Shown here piece by piece: positions 47,275-57,165 of a DNA stretch of 64,000 nt. The notes under the pieces are model-generated. The model was not told the origin of the DNA and did not search any database. It saw only the letters and a program-made list of their open reading frames with translations. The DNA is taken from assembly GCF_024385575.1 (NCBI RefSeq), contig NZ_JANFMV010000001.1:3005681-3069680 (forward strand). Direction: 5' to 3'. Within the stretch, counting starts at the first letter, position 1. The number at the start of each line of letters is the position of its first letter. Made by a program: the position numbers and the translations under genes. The DNA comes from Rhizobium sp. NRK18 (GTDB lineage Bacteria; Pseudomonadota; Alphaproteobacteria; Rhizobiales; Rhizobiaceae).

Positions 47275-48036
47275 TCAGGCGCTGAGGAAGCCGCCGTCTG
47301 CCGCCAGGATGTGGCCGACCACGTAGGAAGCCTCGTCGGAGGACAACCAGACGACCGCCTCGGCCGCCTCCTCCGGCGTTCCCATGCGCCGCAAGGGCAA
47401 ATTCGCCGCCACCGTATCGAGATCGACACCCGAGCCGCGCATCATCTCGGTCAACACCCGGCCCGGCGCAAAGCCATTGATGCGGACCCCTTTCGGCGCC
47501 CACTCCATCGCCGCCGAGCGGGTCATCGAAATCACGGCAGCCTTGGAAGCGGCATAGAGCGCGAAGCCCGGATTGGGATTGCGGATGCCGCTGACGGAGG
47601 CGTTTATGACGACCGAAGCGCCCGGTCGCCCGGCCATGACAGGCAGCTGATACTTCAGGCAAAGGAAAACGGAGCGGACATTGGTGTCGAAGACCTGTGC
47701 ATAGGTCTGGCTGTCCTGCTCTTCCAGCGGTGCGCGCTTTTCCTGGAATGCGGCATTGTTGAAGACGACGTCGAGAACGGAAAACCGGTCGAGCGTCGCC
47801 TCGACGAGGCCGCGTATGTCATCCTCGACGGTCACGTCGGTGCGGATGAACGCACTGCGAGCGCCGCGCTGGCGACACGCCTCGGCGGCCGCCTCACCCT
47901 CTTCCGGCCTGCGGCCGGCAATCACCACTGCATCGGCCCCTTCCGAGGCGAGCTGAAGGGCCGTGGCGAGGCCAATACCGCTGCCACCGCCGGTCACAAG
48001 GCAGACACGGCCGGCCATTCTTTGACGAAGCGCCAT
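47275..48036 (-). CDS. Short-chain dehydrogenase/reductase
   Basis: A classical NAD(P)-dependent SDR of 253 residues. The cofactor motif is TGGGSGIG, the structural motif NNAAF, and the catalytic pair is in YAASKAAVISM. The C-terminal RMGTPEEAAEAVVWLSSDEASYVVGHILAADGGFLSA is typical of FabG-like enzymes. The ATG at 48036 has AGGGGATC upstream; a longer frame to 48099 is less likely. It is convergent with the VOC gene (7-base gap) and divergent from the polysaccharide deacetylase. The substrate is unknown. Confidence 0.9.
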   Translation of the reverse strand: MALRQRMAGRVCLVTGGGSGIGLATALQLASEGADAVVIAGRRPEEGEAAAEACRQRGARSAFIRTDVTVEDDIRGLVEATLDRFSVLDVVFNNAAFQEKRAPLEEQDSQTYAQVFDTNVRSVFLCLKYQLPVMAGRPGASVVINASVSGIRNPNPGFALYAASKAAVISMTRSAAMEWAPKGVRINGFAPGRVLTEMMRGSGVDLDTVAANLPLRRMGTPEEAAEAVVWLSSDEASYVVGHILAADGGFLSA

Positions 48037-48198
48037 GAGCGATCCCCTGCTTTCCTTTGCAAAAACCGTTCTGGTCGTCCCAGGACGGCACCGCCGCATG
48101 AAACATGCTTAAGACTTTATCCATATAGTGGCATTCTATTTCAATTGCGCTGCAGGCCGCAGCCTATAGTTTATTGCGGATGCAGGCGGGGGATAGCC

Positions 48199-49242
48199 TT
48201 GTTCACGATCATCAGGAACAGCGCCAAGCGGGCGATCAAGCGCGCGGCCATTACAGGCGGGCTGGAGGCGGCAGCCCTTGCCGCGCGTCTGGGAGCGCGT
48301 GTTCGCGCCCGCGGCGCGATCTTCACGCTGCATCATGTGCGGCCGAAGACCGAGCAGGGCTTCAATCCGAACGCGCATCTCGACATCACCCCCGACTTTC
48401 TCGCCGATGCCATCGACCGGCTGCGCCAGGAGGGTTTCGACTTCGTCCGCCTCGACGAGGTTCCCGCCCTTCTCGCCGACGGCAATCGGCGGAGGCCCTT
48501 CGCCGCCTTCACGCTGGATGACGGGTACCGCGACAACGCCCAGTATGCCCTGCCGGTGTTCGAGGACGCCGATGTTCCCCTCACCGTCTTCGTGACCAAG
48601 GGTTTTGCCGAGCGGCGCCAGACGATCTGGTGGGAGACCGCGGCGGCCATGCTGCAATATGCCGACCGGCTGCAGTTCGATTTCGGCAAGGGCCGGGAGA
48701 CGCTGGAAATCAGGACGGTCGCCGGCAAGATGGCGGCGTTCAAGCGGCTGGAGGACGCGGCGTTCCTGGAGAACGAAGCTGCATTCGTGCGCAAGATCGA
48801 CCAGGCGGCGCGCGCGCTCAATGTTCATCCGCAATCCATCGTCCATGACGAGACGATGGATGCCTACGAGCTCAAGCGCTTCGCCGCTCATCCGCTCGTC
48901 AGCCTCGGCGCCCACACCGTTACGCATCCGGCGCTGGCCCTGCTCGACGAGGAGGCGGCGCGCGGCGAAATGATCGAATCCGCCGACTATGTGGAAAAGA
49001 TCACCGGCATCCGGCCGACGTCCATTGCCTATCCCTACGGCTTTGCGAAGGCCGTGTCGGCCCGCGAACACAGGCTGGCGGCGGAAGCGGGCTTCTCGCT
49101 TGCCGTCACCACGTCGCCGGGCCTGCTGCGCGGCAAGGGGCGGGACAATCTCTTCGCCCTGCCCCGCATTTCGCTGAACGGCCACTACCAGAAGCCGCGC
49201 TATGTTTCGGCGCTGGCCTCGGGCCTTCCGTTCCTGATCTGA
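48199..49242 (+). CDS. Polysaccharide deacetylase family protein
   Basis: A 347-residue carbohydrate-esterase-4 type protein. The metal-binding first motif is AAFTLDDGYRDN (with the catalytic Asp pair). The second motif HTVTHP is the H-x3-H metal-binding site. The later SIAYPYG motif is also conserved. The start is TTG at 48199, preceded by GGGGGAT; no ATG or GTG lies at the right place in frame. There is no classical signal peptide, so it may act in the cytoplasm or at the inner face. Homologues trim N-acetyl groups from cell-surface polysaccharides; the target here is unknown. Confidence 0.86.
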   Translation: MFTIIRNSAKRAIKRAAITGGLEAAALAARLGARVRARGAIFTLHHVRPKTEQGFNPNAHLDITPDFLADAIDRLRQEGFDFVRLDEVPALLADGNRRRPFAAFTLDDGYRDNAQYALPVFEDADVPLTVFVTKGFAERRQTIWWETAAAMLQYADRLQFDFGKGRETLEIRTVAGKMAAFKRLEDAAFLENEAAFVRKIDQAARALNVHPQSIVHDETMDAYELKRFAAHPLVSLGAHTVTHPALALLDEEAARGEMIESADYVEKITGIRPTSIAYPYGFAKAVSAREHRLAAEAGFSLAVTTSPGLLRGKGRDNLFALPRISLNGHYQKPRYVSALASGLPFLI

Positions 49243-49274
49243 CGATCAGCCGGCCTTCATCCGCACCAAAACCG

Positions 49275-49895
49275 TCAGGGATACATCCGCGTCTTGGTCC
49301 AGCCACCCTCCGGGGTCTCGCGGGCAAACTCGATGCGGTCGTGCAGGCGGAACTTGCGGTCATGCCAGAACTCGATCGAAACGGGACGGATGCGGAAGCC
49401 GGACCAATAAGGCGGGCGCGGAATGTCGCCGATGGCGTAGCGCGCCGTGTATTCGGCGACCGACTTCTCCAGCGCGAAGCGGCCTTCCAGCGGACGCGAC
49501 TGCTTGGATGCCCAGGCACCGATTCGGCTGCCGCGCGGGCGGGATGCGAAATATTCGTCCGCCTCGGCATCGGTCACGACCTCGATCGGACCGCGAATGC
49601 GCACCTGACGGCGTAGGGATTTCCAGTGAAAACACATGGCGGCCTTTTTCTGGCCAAGAAGTTCCTGCCCTTTCCGGCTTTCGCAATTCGTATAGAAGAC
49701 GAAGCCGTTGGTATCAAACCCCTTCAGCAAGACCATGCGGACATTGGGCATGCCGTCGGCATCGACCGTCGCCAGCGCGACGGCGTTCGGATCGTTGATT
49801 TCGGAGGCCTGCGCATCCTTCAACCAGCTGTCGAACAATTCGACAGGATGTTCAGCCTCGGTAAAGTCACCGCTTGTTAACTCATCGTGCGACAT
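49275..49895 (-). CDS. pdxH: Pyridoxamine 5'-phosphate oxidase
   Basis: Makes pyridoxal phosphate with FMN as cofactor. It has 206 residues. Family motifs are [54 protein letters not shown] and the C-terminal [17 protein letters not shown] with [10 protein letters not shown]. The ATG at 49895 fits the family length; an upstream start would add an unrelated leader and overlap the divergent lipoprotein gene. Confidence 0.96.
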   Translation of the reverse strand: MSHDELTSGDFTEAEHPVELFDSWLKDAQASEINDPNAVALATVDADGMPNVRMVLLKGFDTNGFVFYTNCESRKGQELLGQKKAAMCFHWKSLRRQVRIRGPIEVVTDAEADEYFASRPRGSRIGAWASKQSRPLEGRFALEKSVAEYTARYAIGDIPRPPYWSGFRIRPVSIEFWHDRKFRLHDRIEFARETPEGGWTKTRMYP

Positions 49896-49951
49896 ATTGA
49901 TTAAAATGCCTCTTTTTCCGGTTCTGTAGCGCGTAGGTAACAGGTTTCGTT

Positions 49952-50404
49952 TTGATTCATCCAGCACGACCATCTTTCAAGAAAACAGGCCGGATTGGCA
50001 AATCCGTTCTGCTTCTGGTGATGGCGGCCGCTCCGGTCGTTCTATCCGGTTGCTTCGGTGCTGGACAGGATTATCTCACCAGCGCGGCGACGGACTCGTC
50101 AATCAACACGCGCTCGATCAGCGATGTGCGCGCCAAGACGGTCAATTCCGACGAGACGACGGTCAGCAATGCCGTCACGTCTGCGGACCTCGGCAAGCTC
50201 GGCAACGATCCGCTGCCCTGGGCAAACACGGCCACCGGCAGCTCCGGCGTCGTGACCTCGATTGCCGAACAGATGGCCGAGGGCATGACCTGCCGGCAGT
50301 TCACGACGACGCGCCATTCCTATTCCGGCATCGCCAAATTTTCCGGGCTTGCCTGCCTTGGCAGCGACGGCAATTGGAACGTGCTGCGCTTCGAACAGCT
50401 GTAA
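49952..50404 (+). CDS. Small predicted lipoprotein (surface-antigen-like)
   Basis: A 150-residue protein with a basic start, a hydrophobic stretch ([16 protein letters not shown]) ending in a lipobox (Cys near residue 34), then a short mature domain ending [14 protein letters not shown] and a Cys-containing [13 protein letters not shown]. It resembles the RT0821/Lpp0805-type surface lipoproteins of alphaproteobacteria. The start is TTG at 49952, the only usable start before the signal sequence. It is divergent from pdxH; the starts are 56 bases apart. Confidence 0.7.
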   Translation: MIHPARPSFKKTGRIGKSVLLLVMAAAPVVLSGCFGAGQDYLTSAATDSSINTRSISDVRAKTVNSDETTVSNAVTSADLGKLGNDPLPWANTATGSSGVVTSIAEQMAEGMTCRQFTTTRHSYSGIAKFSGLACLGSDGNWNVLRFEQL

Positions 50405-50585
50405 GCCGTCCGAATTTCACGCATCCGTTCAAATTTTCCCGATTTCCTTCAGGCGAACGTAACGACTGATTAGCGAGTCTTTGCGCATAATCGCTGTTCA
50501 CAATTTTGCCGTGGCCCCAAAGCACCGGCCAGAGGTTTCATTTGCGCCTGGGAAAGACAGGCCGTCCACGAGCGGGTTCAAAAGA

Positions 50586-51707
50586 ATGCGCGACCCTTAC
50601 GCAGTGCTTGGCGTCGACAGCAATGCCAGCGAACAAGAGATCAAGTCGGCCTGGCGGTCGGCCGCCAAGGCGTTTCACCCCGATCGCAATCGCGACAATC
50701 CCGATGCGGCCTCGCAGTTTGCCGAACTCGGCAAGGCCTACGACATGCTGAAAAACCCGGCGAAGCGCGATCTGCTCGATCAGGCGCGCGGCGCGCGCCA
50801 AGGCAAGGACGGCGAAGCGACCTTCATGCAGAAGCGTGAAGAGGCACGCGCCGCAGCGGCCAGACGCGAGGCGGAAAGGCAGGCGCGCGAGGCCGAGGAA
50901 ATGGCTGAAATCGCAAGGCAAGCCAATACCGCCGCGCGCGCGGCCCAATCTGCAACAGCGGCCAGCACCGGCGCTCCATCAGGAGCTAGTTCTGCCACCC
51001 CAAAGGCCAGCTCGACCGGCAAGAGTGAAAGCCAGCCCGGCAAGCCGTCCGACGCCGCCTCGCCAGACGTCGAAGACCTGCCGGAAGCCGGTGCGGAAAC
51101 CGGTACCACGAGCGCATCCGCCAACAGGCTGAAGCTGCAGGCCGCCGAACTGCTGGTCTCCTTCTATCGCCGGATCACCGGCTATCGACCGCCGCCGGAA
51201 CAGGCGCCCGACTATTATGTGGACACGGAAGTCACCATCGGCGACCTGCTTGCCGGCCGCTGGACCACCGTCACCACGCCGGACGAGCGCGAGGTCGGCT
51301 TCTACCTCACGCCCGGCATGACCGAGGGCCATGTCGTCGAACTGAAGGGCCATGGTTCGCGGCTGACAGGCATGCGCAACGGCGACCTGTTCGTCACGCT
51401 CCGTGTCGCCCGCGACATCGCCTTTTCCGTCGACAGGTTCGACATCCACACAATTCTGCCGATCTCCCTGGAAGATGCGGTGCTCGGCCTGAAAACCGAA
51501 GTGGAGGGGCCGCTGGGGTCCGTTCCGGTCACGGTGGAACCCTGGTCCGGCTCGGAAAAAACCATCCGGATTTCCGGCCACGGCCTGAAGACCGAGGATG
51601 GCGGGTACGGCGATTTCGTCGTGGGGTTGCGCATTTTTCTCGGCGAGAAGCCGGATGAAAAGGTCACCGACCTGATGCGCGTCATGCGTCAGGGCCTGTA
51701 TCTCTAG
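50586..51707 (+). CDS. J-domain co-chaperone, CbpA-like
   Basis: A 373-residue protein. The N-terminal J domain (1-67) has the HPD motif at 31-33 (AFHPDRNRDNP). A highly charged then Ala/Ser/Pro-rich linker (about 75-195) follows, and a DnaJ C-terminal substrate-binding domain (about 210-365, GMTEGHVVELKGHGSR, DIHTILPISLEDAVLGLKTEVEGP). There is no zinc-finger domain, which separates it from DnaJ itself. It would stimulate a DnaK ATPase. The ATG at 50586 opens the J domain directly; the ribosome site is weak. Confidence 0.9.
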   Translation: MRDPYAVLGVDSNASEQEIKSAWRSAAKAFHPDRNRDNPDAASQFAELGKAYDMLKNPAKRDLLDQARGARQGKDGEATFMQKREEARAAAARREAERQAREAEEMAEIARQANTAARAAQSATAASTGAPSGASSATPKASSTGKSESQPGKPSDAASPDVEDLPEAGAETGTTSASANRLKLQAAELLVSFYRRITGYRPPPEQAPDYYVDTEVTIGDLLAGRWTTVTTPDEREVGFYLTPGMTEGHVVELKGHGSRLTGMRNGDLFVTLRVARDIAFSVDRFDIHTILPISLEDAVLGLKTEVEGPLGSVPVTVEPWSGSEKTIRISGHGLKTEDGGYGDFVVGLRIFLGEKPDEKVTDLMRVMRQGLYL

Positions 51708-51861
51708 CCAGACATGTCCTCCAAGACCCCGGCAACCGGCCAACCGCCGGTGGCGCACTGTTTGTTACGGTTCCTAACAGTTCCTGATCTCGGGGAAGCT
51801 TGAACCGCCCGTCACGCTATGCCATAGGCAAATTCGCAATTCTTGATCTTGGGAGCATAGC

Positions 51862-52680
51862 ATGGCTGAAGTAACCGGCCTCATGAGCGGCAAACGCGGC
51901 GTCATCATGGGTGTGGCCAACAATCGATCCATCGCCTGGGGCATTGCCAAGGCCTGTGCGGATGCCGGTGCGGATCTGGCGCTGACCTGGCAGGGCGACG
52001 CCCTGAAGAAGCGAGTCGAACCGCTGGCGCAAGAGCTTGGCGCTGTCATGGCCGGCCATTGTGACGTGACCGACCTTGCCTCCATTGACGCCGTCTTCGA
52101 GACGCTGGAAAAGGAATGGGGCAAGATCGATTTCGTCGTCCACGCCATCGCGTTTTCCGACAAGGACGAACTGACCGGCCGTTACATCGAGACGAGCCGC
52201 GAAAACTTCGCCCGGACCATGGACATCTCCGTCTATTCGCTGACCGCCGTCGCCAAGCGCGCCGAGCGGATCATGAACGATGGCGGCTCGATCGTCACCC
52301 TCACCTATTACGGCGCCGAAAAGGTGATGCCGCACTATAACGTCATGGGCGTGGCCAAGGCCGCACTCGAGGCGAGCGTGCGCTACCTCGCCGTCGACAT
52401 GGGCGACCGCGGCATCCGCGTCAACGCGATCTCGGCCGGCCCGATCAAGACGCTGGCCGCTTCCGGCATCGGCGACTTCCGCTACATCCTGAAGTGGAAC
52501 GAGTACAACGCGCCGCTGAAGCGCACGGTCTCGATCGACGAGGTCGGCAATTCCGCGCTCTACCTCCTGTCGGACCTGTCGACCGGCGTCACCGGCGAAG
52601 TCCACCATTGCGACTCCGGTTACCATACGATCGGCATGAAGTCGGTGGATGCTCCGGATATCAGCGTCGCGAAGGACTGA
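51862..52680 (+). CDS. fabI: Enoyl-[acyl-carrier-protein] reductase (NADH)
   Basis: Last reduction step of fatty-acid elongation. It has 272 residues. The start LMSGKRGVIMGVANNRSIAWGIAKACADAGA holds the atypical SDR cofactor motif of FabI. The catalytic Tyr-x6-Lys is in YNVMGVAKAALEASVRYLA, preceded by TYYGAEKVMPHYN. The C-terminal DLSTGVTGEVHHCDSGYHTIGM is characteristic. It has its own promoter region (154 bases after the J-domain gene) and a small hairpin 24 bases after its stop. Confidence 0.95.
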   Translation: MAEVTGLMSGKRGVIMGVANNRSIAWGIAKACADAGADLALTWQGDALKKRVEPLAQELGAVMAGHCDVTDLASIDAVFETLEKEWGKIDFVVHAIAFSDKDELTGRYIETSRENFARTMDISVYSLTAVAKRAERIMNDGGSIVTLTYYGAEKVMPHYNVMGVAKAALEASVRYLAVDMGDRGIRVNAISAGPIKTLAASGIGDFRYILKWNEYNAPLKRTVSIDEVGNSALYLLSDLSTGVTGEVHHCDSGYHTIGMKSVDAPDISVAKD

Positions 52681-52704
52681 GACCTTCAAGACAGACAAAA
52701 AGAG

Positions 52705-52722
52705 CGGAGCCGGTTGGCTCCG
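52705..52722 (+). terminator. Small hairpin after fabI
   Basis: CGGAGCC-GGTT-GGCTCCG, a 7-bp stem with a 4-base loop, is followed by TTCGCATTT. It is probably a weak terminator between fabI and the phosphatase gene. Confidence 0.5.
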
Positions 52723-52767
52723 TTCGCATTTCAAGCGCCGATTTCATTTCTTTTCGAGGCTGATTTC

Positions 52768-53391
52768 TTGATCATCTACGTCGTTCGCCATGGCCAGACG
52801 GACTGGAACGCCGAACTGCGCATGCAGGGTCAGAAGGATATTCCGCTCAACGACAAGGGCCGCGCCCAGGCCCGCGGCAATGGACGTGCCCTGAAGGACA
52901 TTCTGGGGGATGACGCGCCAAGCTTCGACTTTGTCTCCAGTCCGCTCGGCCGCACTCGCGAGACCATGGAGCTGCTCCGGACGGAGATGGGGCTGAACCC
53001 GCATGCCTACCGGACCGACGAGAGGCTGGTAGAGGTTTCCTTCGGCGATTGGGAAGGCTCTACGCTGCGGGAACTCCAGGAGAAAGCCCCCGACAGGGTT
53101 GCCGCCCGCGCGGACAATAAATGGGACTTCATCCCGCCGGGCGATCACGCCGAAAGCTACGAAATCCTGTCGTGGCGCATCGGCTCCTGGCTGCAATCGG
53201 TCAACCTTCCGACGGTATGCGTCTGCCATGGCGGCGTGATCCGGACGCTGTTCCGCCTGATCGCCAGCACGGACAAGGAAGAAGCCGCCACGATGGGCGT
53301 GCCGCAGGACCGTATCCTCAGGATCGTTATGCGCCAGAACGTCATCGAGTGGATAGGCGGGACGTCCCCGTCGCTCCGCGCCCCCTTCTAG
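52768..53391 (+). CDS. Histidine phosphatase family protein (phosphoglycerate-mutase-like)
   Basis: A 207-residue protein of the branch-1 histidine phosphatase fold. The catalytic RHG is in YVVRHGQTDWNAELRMQGQKDIPLN at the N-terminus, the second Arg in SSPLGRTRETMELL, the Glu in RLVEVSFGDWEG, and the second His in VCHGGVIRTLF. The TTG at 52768 places the RHG close to the N-terminus as in the family and has CGAGG about 8 bases before it; a longer frame starts at 52714. The substrate is unknown; it may be a general phosphatase rather than a mutase. Confidence 0.88.
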   Translation: MIIYVVRHGQTDWNAELRMQGQKDIPLNDKGRAQARGNGRALKDILGDDAPSFDFVSSPLGRTRETMELLRTEMGLNPHAYRTDERLVEVSFGDWEGSTLRELQEKAPDRVAARADNKWDFIPPGDHAESYEILSWRIGSWLQSVNLPTVCVCHGGVIRTLFRLIASTDKEEAATMGVPQDRILRIVMRQNVIEWIGGTSPSLRAPF

Positions 53392-53409
53392 GCCCATATC
53401 AAACCGGCC

Positions 53410-53446
53410 AAAAAAATACGGCCGCCACGGATTTCCGCGGGGCCGT
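53410..53446 (-). terminator. Rho-independent terminator after the DUF1344 gene
   Basis: On the minus strand ACGGCC pairs with GGCCGT, with an inner CGG-AAAT-CCG pairing, followed by A and seven T. It lies about 50 bases beyond the DUF1344 stop and between two convergent genes. Confidence 0.7.
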
Positions 53447-53496
53447 TGCAATTGTCAGGGGCTGAACAAATGTCCTGTATATAAGGATATAGGCGC

Positions 53497-53757
53497 CTAT
53501 TGCTCGATTTCCAGATCATCGACGACACGCTTGCCGTCAACGACCGTGTAGAACACGGTGACCTTCACGCCGGCGGCCAGTCCGTCGAAGTCGAATTCGG
53601 ACGGCACCTGATAGGTCTTGCCGTCATCGAGCGCCAGGGTGAGGCCGGAGGTGTCGACCTTGGTGATCGTTGCCTCGACATCGGCGCTCTGCGCGAAAGA
53701 GGCGAGCGGAGACAGGAGGCTGGCGACAGCAATCAACGCAGCAAACAGATAATTCAT
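53497..53757 (-). CDS. DUF1344 small exported protein
   Basis: An 86-residue protein: a signal peptide (MNYLFAALIAVASLLSPLASFA) and a short beta-rich domain (ADVEATITKVDTSGLTLAL, DGKTYQVPSEFDFDGLAAG, KVTVFYTVVDGKRVVDDLEIE) of the DUF1344 family common in rhizobia. Its function is unknown. The ATG at 53757 has AAAGG 7 bases upstream; longer frames would bury the signal peptide. It is divergent from aroC. Confidence 0.85.
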   Translation of the reverse strand: MNYLFAALIAVASLLSPLASFAQSADVEATITKVDTSGLTLALDDGKTYQVPSEFDFDGLAAGVKVTVFYTVVDGKRVVDDLEIEQ

Positions 53758-54054
53758 GTGACGCCTTTCAGTCTTTATCATGTGCATCGTCCTTCGCTGG
53801 CCATGGAGCACGTCGAATGTGGCGGATTTTTTGCCCTTGCCGGGCGGATTTGCGACAGGATTGATGATCTTTTTTCCAGGGTTGGCAAGTGAAACTTTGG
53901 CGACCCTTTGGCGTGCACCCGAAAAAGGCCGTTGTCGCAAAGAGACGCTGCAAGGGAGCACAAAGGAATTTGCCTTGCGCCGTTTTTCCACTATGAGTGA
54001 CCCGCCTTAGACAAACGGCCGTCACGGCAGCCGCCAAGCCTTACGGACAGAACC

Positions 54055-55152
54055 ATGTCGCATAACACATTCGGTCATCTCTTCCGCGTCACCACCTGGG
54101 GTGAAAGCCACGGGCCGGCGCTCGGCTGCGTGGTCGACGGCTGCCCTCCGGGTATCCGCTTCACGCTTGCCGAACTGCAGGCCTGGCTCGACAAGCGCAA
54201 GCCCGGCCAGTCGCGGTTCGTGACGCAGCGGCGCGAGGACGATCTCGTGAAGGTGCTCTCGGGCGTCATGCTGGACGAAGACGGCGAGACGATGATTTCC
54301 ACCGGCACGCCGATCTCGATGATGATCGAGAACACCGACCAGCGCTCCAAGGACTACGGCGAGATCGCCAAGCGCTATCGGCCCGGCCATGCCGATTTCA
54401 CCTATGACGAAAAATACGGCATTCGCGACTATCGCGGCGGCGGCCGCTCTTCGGCCCGCGAAACGGCCGCCCGCGTGGCAGCCGGCGGCATCGCCCGCAA
54501 GGTGATCCCGGGCGTGACCATCCGCGGCGCCCTCGTCCAGATCGGCAAGCACAAGATCAACCGCGCCAACTGGGACTGGGATCAGGTCGGCGAGAACCCG
54601 TTCTTCGCACCTGATCCGGAGATCGTTCCGGTATGGGAAGAGTATCTCGACGGCATCCGCAAGGCGGGCTCCTCCGTCGGCGCCGTGGTGGAAGTGATCG
54701 CCGAGGGGGTTCCCGCCGGTCTAGGTGCACCGATCTACGGCAAGCTCGATCAGGACATCGCGTCCGGGCTGATGTCGATCAACGCCGTCAAGGGCGTGGA
54801 GATCGGCAACGGCTTCGAAGCCGCCGAGATCACCGGCGAGGAAAACGCCGACGAAATGCGCATGGGCAATGACGGCAAACCGATCTTCCTGTCGAACCAT
54901 GCCGGCGGCATTCTCGGCGGCATTTCGACCGGCATGCCGGTCGTCGCCCGCTTCGCCATCAAGCCTACCTCGTCGATCCTGACCGAACGGCGGTCGATCG
55001 ATTCCGACGGCAACAATGTCGACGTGCGCACCAAGGGCCGCCACGATCCGTGCGTCGGCATCCGCGCCGTGCCGATCGGCGAAGCGATGCTCGCCTGCAT
55101 CATCGCCGACCATTATCTCAGGGACCGGGGCCAGACCGGCAAGACACGCTAG
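54055..55152 (+). CDS. aroC: Chorismate synthase
   Basis: Last step of the shikimate pathway, using reduced FMN. It has 365 residues. Family motifs are [21 protein letters not shown] at the N-terminus, [36 protein letters not shown] (FMN and EPSP binding), and the C-terminal [19 protein letters not shown]. The ribBA gene follows 10 bases later, so flavin and chorismate genes share a transcript here, fitting the need of AroC for FMN. Confidence 0.97.
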   Translation: MSHNTFGHLFRVTTWGESHGPALGCVVDGCPPGIRFTLAELQAWLDKRKPGQSRFVTQRREDDLVKVLSGVMLDEDGETMISTGTPISMMIENTDQRSKDYGEIAKRYRPGHADFTYDEKYGIRDYRGGGRSSARETAARVAAGGIARKVIPGVTIRGALVQIGKHKINRANWDWDQVGENPFFAPDPEIVPVWEEYLDGIRKAGSSVGAVVEVIAEGVPAGLGAPIYGKLDQDIASGLMSINAVKGVEIGNGFEAAEITGEENADEMRMGNDGKPIFLSNHAGGILGGISTGMPVVARFAIKPTSSILTERRSIDSDGNNVDVRTKGRHDPCVGIRAVPIGEAMLACIIADHYLRDRGQTGKTR

Positions 55153-55162
55153 GACAGTTTCC

Positions 55163-56254
55163 ATGGCATACGATCAGAAGCGCGTCGTCGACGCCATCCG
55201 CGCCTTCGAGGCGGGCGAAATCGTAGTCGTCACCGATGATGACGACCGCGAGAACGAAGGCGACCTGATCGTCGCCGCCGTCCACTGCACGCCGGAAAAG
55301 ATGGCCTTCATCGTCCGCCACACGTCCGGGATCGTCTGCGCACCGATGCCGCGCGAGGAAGCCAAGCGGCTGAATCTCAACGCCATGGTGGCGGAAAACG
55401 ACAGCGCCCACACGACCGCATTCACGGTGACCGTCGACTTCAAGCACGGCACGACCACCGGCATTTCGGCCGAAGACCGGACGCTGACGGTGCGCAATCT
55501 CGCAAATCCGAATGTCGGACCCGCCGATTTCGTCCGTCCCGGCCACATCTTCCCGCTGATCGCCCGCGAGGGCGGCGTGCTGATGCGCTCAGGCCATACG
55601 GAAGCGGCCGTCGACCTCTGCCGGCTCGCCGGCCTTCCGCCGGTCGGCGTGATCTGCGAGATGGTCAATGACGACGGCACCGTGATGCGCGGACCGCAGG
55701 TGGCAAGCTTTGCCAAGACGCACGGCCTGAAGCAGGTTTCGGTTGCCGACCTGATCGCCCATCGCCAGCGCAAGGAACGGCTGATCGAGGAGATCGCCTC
55801 CTTCGACATCGAAACCCCGGTCGGCCGCGCCAAGGCGCACACCTATTCCCTGCCCTGGGATCCGATGCAGCACATGGCCGTCGTCTTCGGCGATATCCGT
55901 GACGGCGCGGACATTCCGGTGCGCCTGCATCCGGAAAACGTCGCGACCGACGTCTTCGGCAAGGTGCCGGCGGTCCTGCCGCACATGCAGCGCATTGCCG
56001 CCGAAGGGCGTGGGGTCATCGTCTATCTGCGCGAAGGGTCTGTCGGCGTCGGCCATCACGACACCGGACGCAAGGGCCGCGAGAGCCATGAGACGGCACA
56101 GTCCCGGGAAAGCGAATGGCTGGAAATCGGCCTCGGCGCGCAGATCCTCAAGGATCTCGGCGTCGAATCGATCAAGCTTTTGAGCTCGCGCGAACGACAC
56201 TATGTCGGTCTGGAAGGATTCGGCATCACGATCAGCGAGACGATCGTCTGCTGA
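55163..56254 (+). CDS. ribBA: 3,4-dihydroxy-2-butanone-4-phosphate synthase with degenerate GTP cyclohydrolase II half
   Basis: A 363-residue two-domain riboflavin protein. Residues 1-204 are an intact RibB domain (DDDDRENEGDL at 25-35, RPGHIFPL at 125-132, GHTEAAVDLCRLAG at 144-157). Residues about 215-363 align with RibA (GTP cyclohydrolase II), but the zinc loop normally reading H-S-E-C with two later Cys is here H256-P-E-N259-V-A-T-D-V-F, and no CDC follows. GTP cyclohydrolase activity is therefore unlikely, and a separate RibA would be needed elsewhere. It is coupled to aroC. The ATG at 55163 is clear. Confidence 0.9.
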   Translation: MAYDQKRVVDAIRAFEAGEIVVVTDDDDRENEGDLIVAAVHCTPEKMAFIVRHTSGIVCAPMPREEAKRLNLNAMVAENDSAHTTAFTVTVDFKHGTTTGISAEDRTLTVRNLANPNVGPADFVRPGHIFPLIAREGGVLMRSGHTEAAVDLCRLAGLPPVGVICEMVNDDGTVMRGPQVASFAKTHGLKQVSVADLIAHRQRKERLIEEIASFDIETPVGRAKAHTYSLPWDPMQHMAVVFGDIRDGADIPVRLHPENVATDVFGKVPAVLPHMQRIAAEGRGVIVYLREGSVGVGHHDTGRKGRESHETAQSRESEWLEIGLGAQILKDLGVESIKLLSSRERHYVGLEGFGITISETIVC

Positions 56255-56258
56255 GACC

Positions 56259-57041
56259 TCAGGCGGCGGCGACCGTGCCGTCCCTGTAGGCCCTGACGGC
56301 ATCGCCGAAAGCATCGAACAGCGCGCGATTGACCGGATTGCGATCCGGATCGTATTCCGCATGCCACTGGACGCCGAGCGCGAAACCCTTGGCATCGCGG
56401 AAGCGGATCGCCTCGATCGTGCCGTCATCGGCAATGCCTTCGGCGACGATGCGGTCGCCGACAGCGAGAATGCCCTGCCCGTGCAGCGAGTTGACCCGGA
56501 TCGTGTCACTGCCGAAAATGCGCGCGAACACGCCGCCCGTCTCGAGCTTGACCGAATGCCGGTCGGCGAAGACGACTTCGGGGTCCGGATGGATTTCGCC
56601 GGTCTCCAATCGTGGCATGCGATGGTTGATGCGGCCCGGCAATTCCCGGATCTCCGGATGCAGCGATCCCCCGCCGGCGACGTTCATTTCCTGAAAGCCG
56701 CGACAGATGCCGAAGAGCGGCACGCCGCGCTCGACGCAGGCGTCGATCAGCGGCAGAGCCACGGCGTCGCGCGCCTCGTCATAGGGCTCATGCTTTTCGC
56801 TGGGCTCGGTGTGGAAGCGGCTCGGATGGACGTTGGCACGCGCGCCAGTCAGAAGCACGCCGTCGACGACGGAGAGAAGATCATCGATATCGGTGAGCGC
56901 CGGATCGCCGGCAAACATCAGCGGCAGGGCGCCAAGCACTTCGGCGACCGCCTGCATGTTGCGCTCCCCGACCATCTGCACCGAGAAGCGGTCCTCCACA
57001 CGAAAGGCATTTCCGATGATGCCGATCACGGGCTTTCTCAT
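56259..57041 (-). CDS. Gamma-glutamyl-gamma-aminobutyrate hydrolase family protein (peptidase C26)
   Basis: A 260-residue class I glutamine-amidotransferase-like hydrolase similar to PuuD, which releases GABA from gamma-glutamyl-GABA in putrescine breakdown. The nucleophile elbow is PLFGICRGFQEMNVAGGGSLH, with GVLLTGARANVHP before it, and the His-Glu pair lies in GVQWHAEYDP. The ATG at 57041 (MRKPVIGIIGN) is the family start. No other polyamine genes are near, so the substrate is inferred. Confidence 0.9.
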   Translation of the reverse strand: MRKPVIGIIGNAFRVEDRFSVQMVGERNMQAVAEVLGALPLMFAGDPALTDIDDLLSVVDGVLLTGARANVHPSRFHTEPSEKHEPYDEARDAVALPLIDACVERGVPLFGICRGFQEMNVAGGGSLHPEIRELPGRINHRMPRLETGEIHPDPEVVFADRHSVKLETGGVFARIFGSDTIRVNSLHGQGILAVGDRIVAEGIADDGTIEAIRFRDAKGFALGVQWHAEYDPDRNPVNRALFDAFGDAVRAYRDGTVAAA

Positions 57042-57165
57042 GAATATCCTGCCGTCCCTTGCCTTGAATATTGCAGCGCAATGCACATTCAACATTCCCA
57101 TAAGGGGTTCGAAGGAGCAACCGGTTCATGATCAAAAATATTGATGAAGCGCAAGGCAGGCGCGA

